NCBI GenBank assembly: GCA_005882315.1
Contig: VBAR01000001.1
Location: forward strand, 2,243,736 to 2,307,735
DNA length: 64,000 nt
Source of the DNA: Bacteroidota bacterium
GTDB taxonomy: Bacteria; Bacteroidota; Bacteroidia; Chitinophagales; Chitinophagaceae
Direction of reading: 5' to 3'
Each line of letters opens with the position of its first letter. Position 1 is the stretch's first letter. Both the position numbers and the translations under genes were made by a program. Below are positions 18,860 through 28,357 of this stretch, piece after piece. The notes beneath the pieces were generated by a model that was not told the DNA's origin, did no database searches, and worked only from the letters and a program-made list of their open reading frames with translations.

Positions 18860-19483
18860 TCACGGCACGTTAATATACTTATGTATCTGCAGGCTCAGTT
18901 CCCATTTAGGATTTGCTTTGATATATTCAATTATCAAAGGGGTCATTTCGGCTGCTTTATCCCATTCAGGTTGCAGGTACAATTTACATTCCGATGAAAC
19001 CAGTGCAGCATATTTTTCAGCCCAATCAAAATCTGATTTATTGAAAATGATGATCTTTAATTCATTTGCATGAGGAATAATTTCAGGCAATGGAGCTTTG
19101 AATTTTTTTGGTGATAAACAGACCCAGTCCCACGAACCGCTTAATGGATGTGCACCCGATGTTTCAATATTTGTTTTTAAGCCGGCTTCATGTAATGCAG
19201 CAGTTAGTTCATCAAGATCATGCATCAAAGGTTCGCCACCTGTGATCACAACCATCCCGGCAGCTGTCTTCGAAATATCAGAAAGTAGATCTTCAATTTT
19301 TAATTGCGGATGCTTATCTGCATCCCAGCTATCCTTTACATCGCACCAAACACAACCTACATCACAACCACCGAGGCGAATAAAGTAGGCAGCCTTTCCC
19401 TGGTGATAACCTTCACCTTGTAATGTGTAAAAATGTTCCATTACAGGAAGCGAAGAGATAGTATGTTTTGTGAGTAAGCTCAT
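18860..19483 (-). CDS. queE: 7-carboxy-7-deazaguanine synthase
   Basis: A 207-residue radical-SAM enzyme. The cluster motif is CDVGCVWC (Cx3Cx2C) following the family hallmark FYTLQGEGYHQGKAAYFIR, and VITGGEPLMHD is the SAM-binding GGEP motif. QueE makes the 7-deazaguanine core on the way to queuosine in tRNA. No other que genes are in the window. It lies 28 bp downstream of folD on the same strand. Confidence 0.93.
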   Translation of the reverse strand: MSLLTKHTISSLPVMEHFYTLQGEGYHQGKAAYFIRLGGCDVGCVWCDVKDSWDADKHPQLKIEDLLSDISKTAAGMVVITGGEPLMHDLDELTAALHEAGLKTNIETSGAHPLSGSWDWVCLSPKKFKAPLPEIIPHANELKIIIFNKSDFDWAEKYAALVSSECKLYLQPEWDKAAEMTPLIIEYIKANPKWELSLQIHKYINVP

Positions 19484-19511
19484 TTAAACAAGATCTTTTG
19501 ATACACGACGC

Positions 19512-20387
19512 TTAGTTGTTTTGAACACATGCTTTAAATGTGTTTTTCAATAATGCAGCGATCGTCATAGGGCCAACACCGCCGGGTACAGGTGTAATGT
19601 AAGAGCATTTTGGTGCTACATTTTCATAATCTACATCACCTTTTAATTTAAACCCGCTTTTCTTACTTGCGTCTGCAACTCTTGTAATACCGACATCAAT
19701 TACGATGGCACCTTCTTTCACCATATCTGCAGTTAGAAAATCAGCTTTGCCCAATGCTGCTACAATTATATCGGCTGATCTACATAGCTCAGCAATATTT
19801 TTTGTTTGTGAATGACAAAGTGTAACGGTACAGTTGCCCGGATTTTTATTTTCACTTAATAAAATACTCATTGGTCTTCCTACTATATTACTTCTGCCGA
19901 CCACTACTGCATGCATTCCTTTTGTATCAATTTTATAATGCTGTAACAATAATATGATCCCATAAGGAGTTGCCGGAACATAAGTTGATAAACCCTGTAC
20001 CATTCTGCCCACATTCACCGGGTGAAATCCATCTACATCTTTATCCGGATCGATAGCATTGATGATATGTTCATCATTAATATGTTTTGGTAAAGGCAAT
20101 TGAACAAGGATGCCATCAATATCAGGATCGGTATTTAACTGGTGAATTTTTTCCAGTAGTTTATTTTCTGATATCTCCGATTCAAAACGTATCAAGGTTG
20201 ATTTAAATCCTGATTCTTCGCAAGCCTTCACTTTTGCAGCTACATAAGTTTCGCTGGCGCCATTCGTACCCACGAGGATAGCAGCAAGATGGGGTACCTT
20301 TTTTCCTTCTGCCGCTAGTTGTGCCACGTCTATTTTAAGTTCATCTTTTATTGCCTGTGCAGTGAGTTTCCCGTCTAAAATTTTCAT
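19512..20387 (-). CDS. folD: bifunctional methylenetetrahydrofolate dehydrogenase/cyclohydrolase
   Basis: A 291-residue FolD with the Tyr/Lys site in [18 protein letters not shown], the substrate motif [12 protein letters not shown], the nucleotide-binding segment [13 protein letters not shown] and the C-terminal [11 protein letters not shown]. It interconverts methylene-, methenyl- and formyl-tetrahydrofolate. The ATG at 20387 is preceded by TATCTTTG with only four bases between, so the mRNA is probably leaderless. Confidence 0.96.
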   Translation of the reverse strand: MKILDGKLTAQAIKDELKIDVAQLAAEGKKVPHLAAILVGTNGASETYVAAKVKACEESGFKSTLIRFESEISENKLLEKIHQLNTDPDIDGILVQLPLPKHINDEHIINAIDPDKDVDGFHPVNVGRMVQGLSTYVPATPYGIILLLQHYKIDTKGMHAVVVGRSNIVGRPMSILLSENKNPGNCTVTLCHSQTKNIAELCRSADIIVAALGKADFLTADMVKEGAIVIDVGITRVADASKKSGFKLKGDVDYENVAPKCSYITPVPGGVGPMTIAALLKNTFKACVQNN

Positions 20388-20391
20388 GTTG

Positions 20392-20399
20392 CAAAGATA
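20392..20399 (-). promoter_or_regulatory. -7 box (TATCTTTG) of folD
   Basis: A consensus Bacteroidota -7 element on the minus strand, four bases ahead of the folD ATG. Confidence 0.55.
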
Positions 20400-20487
20400 G
20401 GTGAAGACGAATAGTTGAATGGATACATTTAAATAGGCGAAGTAATAATTTCGTAATTCAAATAATTTATCTTACAGAAAAATCTGT

Positions 20488-21321
20488 TTGAAAAAGGGTT
20501 TAGCTTTTATATTATTTTTTCAATTAGTAATCAACCTATCATCACAGGTTACCCGCAGGCCTGTTGCATCTCCTTACACGGGTCTTGGTGCTTATAGTAT
20601 TTCACATGCTGATGTTTTTTCATTTACATCTAACCAGGCATCGTTGGCAGAAATAAAAGATATTTCTGCAGGTGTATATGGTGAAAGAAGGTTTTCATTA
20701 TCAGAACTTAGTTATTATACCGCTGCCGTTGCATTACCAACATCATCAGGCAATTTTGGATTACAAACAGGTTATTTCGGTTTCAGTGATTATAAAGAAA
20801 CACAGATCGGTCTTGCATATGGTAGGAAGTTGGGAAGCAAATTGGATCTGGGAGTTCAATTTGATTATAATTCTTTACAAATTGCCGGTTACGGAAATAG
20901 TTCAGCAATTAGTTTTCAAATAGGAGCGATCATGCATTTATCAGAACAACTGCATGGAGGTTTTCATGCTTACAATCCTGTGGGTGGAAAGTTTGGAGAA
21001 GATAACCAGGAAAAACTTGCATCAGTTTATACAGCTGGAATGGGATATGAAGCATCAGAAAAGTTTTTTGTAAGTGCAGAAATTCAGAAAGAAGAAAATA
21101 AACCGGTATCCGTTAATGCAGGGATACAATACAAATTTATTCCGCAGTTATTGGTGAGAGGAGGTGTGTGTTCGGCTACATCAACTGTATATGCAGGAAT
21201 CGGGTTACAGTTAAAAAGTTTCAGGTTGGATATTACTACGAGTCATCATCCGCAATTAGGAATTACGCCTGGTTTGTTATTGCTATTCAGTGGCAAACCC
21301 CCAACTCCTAAAGGGGAGTAA
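20488..21321 (+). CDS. outer-membrane beta-barrel protein, 277 aa
   Basis: The product has a signal peptide (MKKGLAFILFFQLVINLSSQ) and alternating amphipathic strands throughout (LQTGYFGFSDYKETQIGLAYG, DLGVQFDYNSLQIAGYG), as expected for a small barrel of the PorV/UPF0164-like sort. The start is TTG at 20488. The last residues (SGKPPTPKGE) are encoded by a C-run/G-run hairpin word (see findings), so the native C-terminus may have been extended. The HhH/barrel gene follows 16 bp downstream, so the two may be co-transcribed. No precise function recognised. Confidence 0.65.
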   Translation: MKKGLAFILFFQLVINLSSQVTRRPVASPYTGLGAYSISHADVFSFTSNQASLAEIKDISAGVYGERRFSLSELSYYTAAVALPTSSGNFGLQTGYFGFSDYKETQIGLAYGRKLGSKLDLGVQFDYNSLQIAGYGNSSAISFQIGAIMHLSEQLHGGFHAYNPVGGKFGEDNQEKLASVYTAGMGYEASEKFFVSAEIQKEENKPVSVNAGIQYKFIPQLLVRGGVCSATSTVYAGIGLQLKSFRLDITTSHHPQLGITPGLLLLFSGKPPTPKGE

Positions 21322-21337
21322 TAAATTTTAAAATAGA

Positions 21338-23383
21338 ATGATAAAACATTTTATTATAGGACTATTCATAATTCACTATTCACTATTCACAATTGCCCAG
21401 GAGACCATTTCATCGAATACAGAGCAGCAATTGGAAAACATAACAGATATGGATCAGTCAGAAACGGAAGATGACAGTTTTTGGCAGCAGTTACAGCAAT
21501 TTTTAAAAAACCCCGTTAATATCAATACAGCAACAGCAGATGAATTAAAGGAGTTGAAAGTGATTTCTGACCTGCAGATTGATAATCTTATTCGTTATCG
21601 CCGTTTGTTTGGGCCTTTGTTAAGTGTTTATGAGTTACAAGCTGTGCCTTTATGGGATGCTGTCACCATCAAAAAAATTTTACCATTCATAACGATAGCA
21701 AATGTTTTAACAGTACATGAAGATTTTAAAAAAAGATTCAACGGTGGTGAGCATAGTTTTTTAGTCAGGGTATCGCAGGTACTTGAAAAGTCACTAGGGT
21801 ATGATAAATCATCTACGGGTACAAAATACCTTGGCAGTCCGCTGCGGCTCTTTTCCCGTTACAGGTATTCTTATGGCAATACTCTGCAGTATGGTATTGC
21901 TGCTGATAAAGATGCCGGTGAAGAATTTTTTAAAGGTTCACAAAAACAAGGGTTTGATTTTTACACTTTCCATTTTTTCGTACGAAATATTGGAAAGTTC
22001 AAAGCAATTGCAATTGGTGATTACTCTCTCAACATGGGACAGGGTTTAATACAATGGCAAAATCTTGCGTTAAGAAAAGGTGCAGATATTTTAAATATAA
22101 AACGGCAATCACCTGTAATACGACCTTACAATTCTGCAGGCGAATTTTTATTTAATCGCGGGGCAGCAGCAACTTTTCAGTCAGGAAAAATTGAAGCAAC
22201 TGCATTTATTTCTTATAGAAAACTAAGTGCAAATTTTGTTGCCGATACAGTAAATCACGAAGACTTTATTTCATCGTTTCTTAATTCAGGATATCACAGA
22301 ACAGAAAGTGAAATAGCTGATAAAAACAAAGTAGGTCAATTTGCGGTTGGCGGTAATATTAAGTATAGATCTTCCAATTGGCATATCGGGTTTAATGGCA
22401 TCCATTACAGGTTTTCATTACCCATTCAAAAAAGAACTGAACCTTACAACCTGTATGCAATAGGCGGAAAAACATGGACTAACTTCAGTATCGATTACAG
22501 TTATACTTACCGCAATATTCATTTTTTTGGTGAGGCCGCTTCAACACAGGATTTCAAAACAGCTTTTATAAACGGTTTGATGGTCAGTGTCGATCCAAGA
22601 GTTGATATTTCTATTTTACACCGTAATATCAGTGAGCAATACCAGGCGATCAATGGAAATGCTTTTACTGAAAACACTTACCCTACAAATGAGAATGGAT
22701 TATTTACAGGTATCGCTATTAAACCTTCCTACAACTGGCGAATCGATGCTTACATGGATCTTTTCAAATTTCCCTGGTTGAAATATCTGGTAGATGCTCC
22801 AAGTAGCGGATCAGATTTTTTAGTGCAGCTTAGTTATTTACCCAACAAACAAACAGAAATTTTCACCCGGTTCAGAAATGAAACGAAAGAAACCAACCAG
22901 CCCGATAATATTTCTGTTACAAATTATTTAGTGAAAATTCCAAAGCAAAGCTGGCGAACACAGATCAGGTACAGGATCAACCCGACATTTACTTTAAAGA
23001 ACAGGATCGAGCTTTTATGGTTTGATAATAAGGGAAACAATTCCGAAAGAGGATTTCTGACCTTTTTTGATGTTCTTTATAAACCGTTATTAAAGCCTTT
23101 TGCTGGCAATATCCGGCTTCAGTATTTTGAAACTGATGACTATGATAGCCGGCTCTATGCTTATGAAAATGATATCCTCTACAGCTACTCAATTCCTGTT
23201 TTTTATGATAAAGGATTTAGGTATTATCTGAACCTGAGTTACAACCTTGGAAGGCGAACAACTTTTTGGCTCAGGTGGGCACAATCGATCTATGATGGAA
23301 AAACGAGTATTGGAAGCGGTCTCGATGAAATTCCAGGCAATCAAAAATCAGAATTTAAGGCTCAGGTAATCATCATTTTATAA
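21338..23383 (+). CDS. helix-hairpin-helix domain protein with outer-membrane barrel
   Basis: A 681-residue protein. A signal peptide (about 1-20) is followed by a ComEA-type HhH domain around residues 45-110 (PVNINTATADELKELK, LIRYRRLFGPLLSVYELQAV). The remaining roughly 550 residues look like beta-barrel strands rich in Tyr/Phe and ending in an aromatic-poor hydrophobic strand. This combination is a recurrent Bacteroidota family; the HhH suggests DNA binding at the cell surface or periplasm, possibly in DNA uptake, which is inference. The signal peptide is encoded by a dispersed ATTCACTATTCAC-type repeat. Confidence 0.75.
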   Translation: MIKHFIIGLFIIHYSLFTIAQETISSNTEQQLENITDMDQSETEDDSFWQQLQQFLKNPVNINTATADELKELKVISDLQIDNLIRYRRLFGPLLSVYELQAVPLWDAVTIKKILPFITIANVLTVHEDFKKRFNGGEHSFLVRVSQVLEKSLGYDKSSTGTKYLGSPLRLFSRYRYSYGNTLQYGIAADKDAGEEFFKGSQKQGFDFYTFHFFVRNIGKFKAIAIGDYSLNMGQGLIQWQNLALRKGADILNIKRQSPVIRPYNSAGEFLFNRGAAATFQSGKIEATAFISYRKLSANFVADTVNHEDFISSFLNSGYHRTESEIADKNKVGQFAVGGNIKYRSSNWHIGFNGIHYRFSLPIQKRTEPYNLYAIGGKTWTNFSIDYSYTYRNIHFFGEAASTQDFKTAFINGLMVSVDPRVDISILHRNISEQYQAINGNAFTENTYPTNENGLFTGIAIKPSYNWRIDAYMDLFKFPWLKYLVDAPSSGSDFLVQLSYLPNKQTEIFTRFRNETKETNQPDNISVTNYLVKIPKQSWRTQIRYRINPTFTLKNRIELLWFDNKGNNSERGFLTFFDVLYKPLLKPFAGNIRLQYFETDDYDSRLYAYENDILYSYSIPVFYDKGFRYYLNLSYNLGRRTTFWLRWAQSIYDGKTSIGSGLDEIPGNQKSEFKAQVIIIL

Positions 23384-23558
23384 CAATAGTCACAAACAGT
23401 TGATATTTTTTTTATTGAGCTGAAATAATTTGTTAAAAAAAACCAATACATTGCGCAGCATTTTTAAATGTAAGGCTGTCTCTAATCAGACAACTCCATT
23501 TAAAATGGACGGTATACATTGCAAATCAATGCTTTTTAATTCTTAAAATTTACATTAC

Positions 23559-26500
23559 ATGAGAAAATTCGCATCACTGCTAACGATGCTGATGCTTTCT
23601 TGTGCATTAGCGTACGGACAAGAAAAAACAGTTTCAGGACAGGTAAAGGACGAAAAAGGTGAGGCAGTAGCTTTCGCCACCGTTACCGAAACAGGAACTC
23701 AGAACCGTGCAAAGGCTGATGGCAACGGGTATTTCAGCATTAAGATCAAAGATGGTGGCTCAATCACATTTTCAGCTGCCGGACACGAATCAAAAACACT
23801 CACTCCGGTTTCCTCATCAGTTCAGGTAACACTGACAATTACTGATCAGGCAGGAGTTGAAGTAGTTGTTACTACTGCATTAGGTGTTAAGAAAAGACCG
23901 AAAGAACTCGGTTACACACAAACAACTGTAAAAGGAGATGCCCTTACGCTTGGTAAATCACCAACGTTGGGTAATGCCCTTTCTGGTAAGATCGCAGGTT
24001 TAACTGTGTATAATACCAGTAACTCTGTAAACGCTTCTCCGCGTATCGTTTTACGTGGTAACAGGTCAATCAGTGGTGAAAACCAGGGATTGCTTGTTTT
24101 AGATGGTGTTCCTGTACCTCAGAACACGATCAACTATCTTAATCCTAACGATATTGAAAGTGTGACTGTCCTGAAAGGTGGTCAGGCTGCTACATTGTAT
24201 GGCTCTGATGGTGTGAATGGAGCATTAGTTATTACAACTAAAAAAGGACAGGGCAAACCACAGGTTAGCTTTACACATTCAAGCAATTTTGAGTCAGTTT
24301 CTTTCCTGCCAGATTTCAATACTACTCATGGTATGGGTTCACACTATGGAACTACACAAGAGCAGAACTATCGTCCTTTTGAGAACCAGCAGTACGGTGA
24401 TGCTTATGATGGAAGCATCCGTGCTATAGGCCGTGTACTGGAAGATGGAAGTGTTTTACAAGTTCCTTATCAGAATAATGATAAGAACCGTGAAGCTTTT
24501 TGGGAAACAGGTTATACCGGACAAAATGATGTTTCTGTTTCTGGTGGTGATGCATCCAGTTCCTACTATTTCTCTTTCCAGGATGTTAAAACAAAAGGTG
24601 TCGTAAGGAAAGATGAATATCGCCGTGATGCGCTTCGCTTAAGTGCAAGTAAAACTTACGGAAAGTTCAAGGCGTCTTTTGATGCAACTTATACAACTGA
24701 CCGTGCACAGCGTACAACATCTGACTTTTATTTCTTTGCTTTAAATGCTGCAGGTGCTATTCCTGTTGAGCAAATGAAAGATTGGCAAAATAATAAGTTC
24801 GCCAGTCCGAACGCTTATTACAATGACTATTATAATAATCCATGGTTTGAGTTGGATAATAACCGTAATGATACACGTAACAACTATTTCAACGGTAACC
24901 TTACGTTAAGTCTGAAAGCAACTAACTGGTTGAACTTAAATTATCGTTTGGGTACTGCGGTTACCAACTCATTTGGTAAAAGCTGGACTGGAAAATTCCA
25001 GTTTACTAACCATGCTAAAAACCTCGCAAAAACATTTGATCCCCAGTATAATGATTATGACGGTATTTTCCGTGCTAAGAATGACATCCTGGGTGGTGTA
25101 AGTGATGCTGCAAGCTGGGCTAATCGTATTAACTCAGATTTCTTTATTGGTATTGACAAAGAATTCGGTGATATCTCTACTAAATTCATCATTGGTAACA
25201 ATATACAGGTTCGCCGCTCAAAAAGTCTTAACGTGAGCAGCTCAAGCATAACTGTTCCAGGAATTTACAATGTAAGTAACCGCGCCGGTGAATTAGGGGG
25301 TGGTGAATCAACATCTGAATTACGTAAAGTAGGTAACTATGTCGATGCAACTTTCGGGTACAAAGATTGGATGTTCCTGCATGGTATTTTCAGATATGAT
25401 ATGTCTTCTGCATTCTATGCTGCCGGAAGAGATCAGAGTGCTTATGCATACCCCTATTATGGTGGCGACTTTTCAGTTATTTTAACGGAAGCAATTCCTG
25501 TTTTAAAATCTGATCTGATGTCTTATTTGAAAGTCCGCGGATCTATAAACAGAAATGGTAATGATAACCTTGCTCCTCATAGCTTAGAGGCAACTGCTAG
25601 TAATGGTGGTGGTTTCCCTTATGGAAATGTTGTTGGTTTAACGATCAACAATAACCTGCCTGATCCAAGCTTAACTCCTGAGTTTGTGATCACAAAAGAA
25701 GTTGGTATAGAAGCGCAGTTCCTGAAGAACAGGATCAACCTGGATGCTACTGTATATACACAGGACGCAAATGAGCAGGTGTTGAATGTGTCAATGTCAA
25801 GTGCTACTGGTTATACAACTACTACATTGAACGCCGCAAGAGTAAATAACTGGGGTGTGGAAGTAGAAACAAGAGCTAGTATTATCAAAAACAAAAATTG
25901 GACTGTTGATGTGAATGCTAACTTTACTTACAATGAGAATAAAGTAGATGAGTTGTTTGGCGACTTATCAAGTGTATTGTTACAATCAAATGGCCGCATT
26001 GCCTTTGTATATGCAGAGATCGGGCAGCCGTTCCCATTACTGAGAACATCACAGTGGCAAAGAGATCCAAACGGAAGAGTAGTAATTGATCCTGCTGATG
26101 GCTGGCCAGAAATGGATCCAAATTTAAAAAATGCAGGTACTACAATTCCTGTTTACCAGGTAGGTGTTGGTTTCAAAGTTGGGTATAAGAACTGGACATT
26201 AGCAGCAAATGCTGAATACCGTGGTGGCCATGTTATCTATCATGATCTTGGAGAAGATATGGGCTTTACAGGTTCAGGAGCTCATACTACAAAGTATAAT
26301 CGTATGTCATTTATTTTCCCTAATTCCAGTTATTGGGATGGCAGCAAGTATGTTGCAAATACGGATATTCCTGTTGAAAATACAATTGCCAATTATCAAG
26401 GTTGGGGTGATTATGGTTTTTCCCGTGGTACCCTGTTCAATGGAGAAGTATTTACAAGTTCTGCAGCTTTCTGGAAATTACGTGATGTATCTCTTGGCTT

Positions 26501-26714
26501 TGATTTTCCACAGAACTGGCTGAAATCATTGAAAGTTGTTAAAGGAATCAATGCTGCAATATTCGGTCGTAACCTGCTTACTCTGTTGCCAGATGACAAT
26601 CAGTGGACTGACCCAGAGTTTTCACAAACAAACGGAAATGGACAAGGTATTAATAATTCGTTTAATACTCCTCCTGTTCGTCAGTATGGTTTTACTGTGA
26701 ATGTGAGATTCTAA
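23559..26714 (+). CDS. SusC/RagA family TonB-linked outer-membrane protein
   Basis: A 1051-residue SusC-like transporter: signal peptide (ending ALAYGQ), a carboxypeptidase-D-like beta domain (about 24-95), a TonB plug (VVVTTALGVKKRPKELGY through DIESVTVLKGGQAATLYG and GALVITTKKG) and a 22-strand barrel. With its SusD partner it imports oligomeric nutrients across the outer membrane using TonB energy. The 175-bp upstream region has no recognisable regulator gene. The following SusD and DUF1735 genes form one unit closed by a terminator at 29304. The ligand is unknown, as no glycosidase or peptidase accompanies the cluster. Confidence 0.93.
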   Translation: MRKFASLLTMLMLSCALAYGQEKTVSGQVKDEKGEAVAFATVTETGTQNRAKADGNGYFSIKIKDGGSITFSAAGHESKTLTPVSSSVQVTLTITDQAGVEVVVTTALGVKKRPKELGYTQTTVKGDALTLGKSPTLGNALSGKIAGLTVYNTSNSVNASPRIVLRGNRSISGENQGLLVLDGVPVPQNTINYLNPNDIESVTVLKGGQAATLYGSDGVNGALVITTKKGQGKPQVSFTHSSNFESVSFLPDFNTTHGMGSHYGTTQEQNYRPFENQQYGDAYDGSIRAIGRVLEDGSVLQVPYQNNDKNREAFWETGYTGQNDVSVSGGDASSSYYFSFQDVKTKGVVRKDEYRRDALRLSASKTYGKFKASFDATYTTDRAQRTTSDFYFFALNAAGAIPVEQMKDWQNNKFASPNAYYNDYYNNPWFELDNNRNDTRNNYFNGNLTLSLKATNWLNLNYRLGTAVTNSFGKSWTGKFQFTNHAKNLAKTFDPQYNDYDGIFRAKNDILGGVSDAASWANRINSDFFIGIDKEFGDISTKFIIGNNIQVRRSKSLNVSSSSITVPGIYNVSNRAGELGGGESTSELRKVGNYVDATFGYKDWMFLHGIFRYDMSSAFYAAGRDQSAYAYPYYGGDFSVILTEAIPVLKSDLMSYLKVRGSINRNGNDNLAPHSLEATASNGGGFPYGNVVGLTINNNLPDPSLTPEFVITKEVGIEAQFLKNRINLDATVYTQDANEQVLNVSMSSATGYTTTTLNAARVNNWGVEVETRASIIKNKNWTVDVNANFTYNENKVDELFGDLSSVLLQSNGRIAFVYAEIGQPFPLLRTSQWQRDPNGRVVIDPADGWPEMDPNLKNAGTTIPVYQVGVGFKVGYKNWTLAANAEYRGGHVIYHDLGEDMGFTGSGAHTTKYNRMSFIFPNSSYWDGSKYVANTDIPVENTIANYQGWGDYGFSRGTLFNGEVFTSSAAFWKLRDVSLGFDFPQNWLKSLKVVKGINAAIFGRNLLTLLPDDNQWTDPEFSQTNGNGQGINNSFNTPPVRQYGFTVNVRF

Positions 26715-26752
26715 AGAATAAAACAAATTGTTTAACACTAAGCAATACTAAA

Positions 26753-28330
26753 ATGAAAAAATATTTAATATTATTTGGAGCAGTGGTTGGCCTCGGGAGC
26801 TGTGAAAAGTATCTGGATGTAAATAAAAATCCAAATACACCTGAGGCTACTTCAGCACCTGCCCAAAATGTATTCACCAATGCGGTGAATGCCGCAACAG
26901 GTTACCAGACTGGCGGTTCGCATGCGCTGGGTTCTACCTGGACGGGTTCTATGTCACATAGCACCAGCTTTACCGGAGGCGGTGAAGAGAAAACTTATGA
27001 GTTTTCAAAGGATAACTTCAACTATTTTGATGGAGCCTATGATATCCTTTTTGATTTTCAAAATGTGATCAACAATGCTGCTGCACAGAACGTTGGTCAC
27101 TTAGTAGGACCTGCTAAAGTAATGCAGTGCCTTATCTACCAGAAACTGGTTGATATGTATGGCGATATTCCTTATACTGAAGCATTACAGGGTACAGATT
27201 TCTTTAGTCCTGTTTATGATAATCAGCAGACAGTTTATGAGTCACTAATTACTAAGCTGACTGAGGCTATCACAGAAATTAAAAGTGCGACATTTCCTAG
27301 TGCTGATGCTGCAGATATCATATTTGGAACACCTGCAGTTAGCGGCGCTGATATTAGAGGTAACTGGGTGAGATTTGCTAATAGCCTTAAGCTTCGTATT
27401 CTTATGCGTCAAAGCTTCATGCCCGGTCGTCTTGCTTATATTCAAAGCAAGGTATCTGAGATAACTGCTGAAGGTTCTGGTTATATGACAGCTGGATTAG
27501 TTTCAGCAAACCCAGGTTATTTAAAGCAGATTGGCAAGCTCAACCTGTATTATGGAACCTATGGGTATAATGAGCAGGATCAGGAAACAGGAACTTTCCG
27601 TTTTCGTAAAATGAATGCTGTTATCATTAACTATTTAAAAAGTGCTGACCTCTTCCGTTTGCAAAGGTTAGCTACACCAAAAAAAGGTGGTACAGTTGGT
27701 AATACATCAGATTATGTTGGAGTACCTCTTGGACCAACCGGAGCTCCTGCGCCTTATGTTGAGGATCTTGTATCGGGAGTGGGTTCTGTACAAGCGGCTA
27801 AATATGATGCTACACGTCGCATGATAATCATGACACCGGCTGAAGTATATCTAAACATTGCAGAAGCACAATTGATCGGTGTTACCGGATTACCTGGTAC
27901 AGCTAAAGGTAATTATGATGCAGGCGTTATGTGGGCATTCCGCGTAGCTGCAGCAACACATACTGCAACAGCTACAGCTACTAATGCACAAGCTGACGCT
28001 GCTGCTGCTTCTTATACTTCAAACGCAACACTCTTTTCTGATTATGCTGCTGCAACTTCAGATATTGAAAGACGCAGAACGATCCTGATCCAGAAATGGC
28101 TTGCTCTTACTCATATTGATGGTTTGGAACAATGGAGCGAATATAGAAAGGCAAGCGGAGCTGCGGGTTATGGTACAGTACTTCCGACTTCTCCTAAATC
28201 ATTTAGCGCCGGATCAAATCCTGAACCAGTACGTTTGTTATATCCAAGAAGAGAAGAGCAGGTGAATGGAGCACATGTACCAGCAGGTATTGACAGGTTT
28301 ACAAGCAAGATATTCTGGGATGTAAACTAA
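26753..28330 (+). CDS. SusD/RagB-like nutrient-binding lipoprotein
   Basis: A 525-residue outer-membrane lipoprotein with lipobox LGSC (Cys17) followed by EKYLDVNKNPNTPE, the usual start of the second SusD-like group. TPR-type helices run through the body, with VYLNIAEAQL (about 365-375) in the conserved C-terminal half. It forms the lid on the SusC channel encoded 38 bp upstream. The DUF1735 gene follows 27 bp downstream. Confidence 0.9.
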   Translation: MKKYLILFGAVVGLGSCEKYLDVNKNPNTPEATSAPAQNVFTNAVNAATGYQTGGSHALGSTWTGSMSHSTSFTGGGEEKTYEFSKDNFNYFDGAYDILFDFQNVINNAAAQNVGHLVGPAKVMQCLIYQKLVDMYGDIPYTEALQGTDFFSPVYDNQQTVYESLITKLTEAITEIKSATFPSADAADIIFGTPAVSGADIRGNWVRFANSLKLRILMRQSFMPGRLAYIQSKVSEITAEGSGYMTAGLVSANPGYLKQIGKLNLYYGTYGYNEQDQETGTFRFRKMNAVIINYLKSADLFRLQRLATPKKGGTVGNTSDYVGVPLGPTGAPAPYVEDLVSGVGSVQAAKYDATRRMIIMTPAEVYLNIAEAQLIGVTGLPGTAKGNYDAGVMWAFRVAAATHTATATATNAQADAAAASYTSNATLFSDYAAATSDIERRRTILIQKWLALTHIDGLEQWSEYRKASGAAGYGTVLPTSPKSFSAGSNPEPVRLLYPRREEQVNGAHVPAGIDRFTSKIFWDVN

Positions 28331-28357
28331 ATTTTGCCACATTTAAATAACATTTAT

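Noticed and set aside
23384-23558. Promoter with TTTG and TACATTGC upstream of the SusC gene
   Set aside because: Spacing between the two boxes is about 14 bases, too short for the known -33/-7 arrangement.
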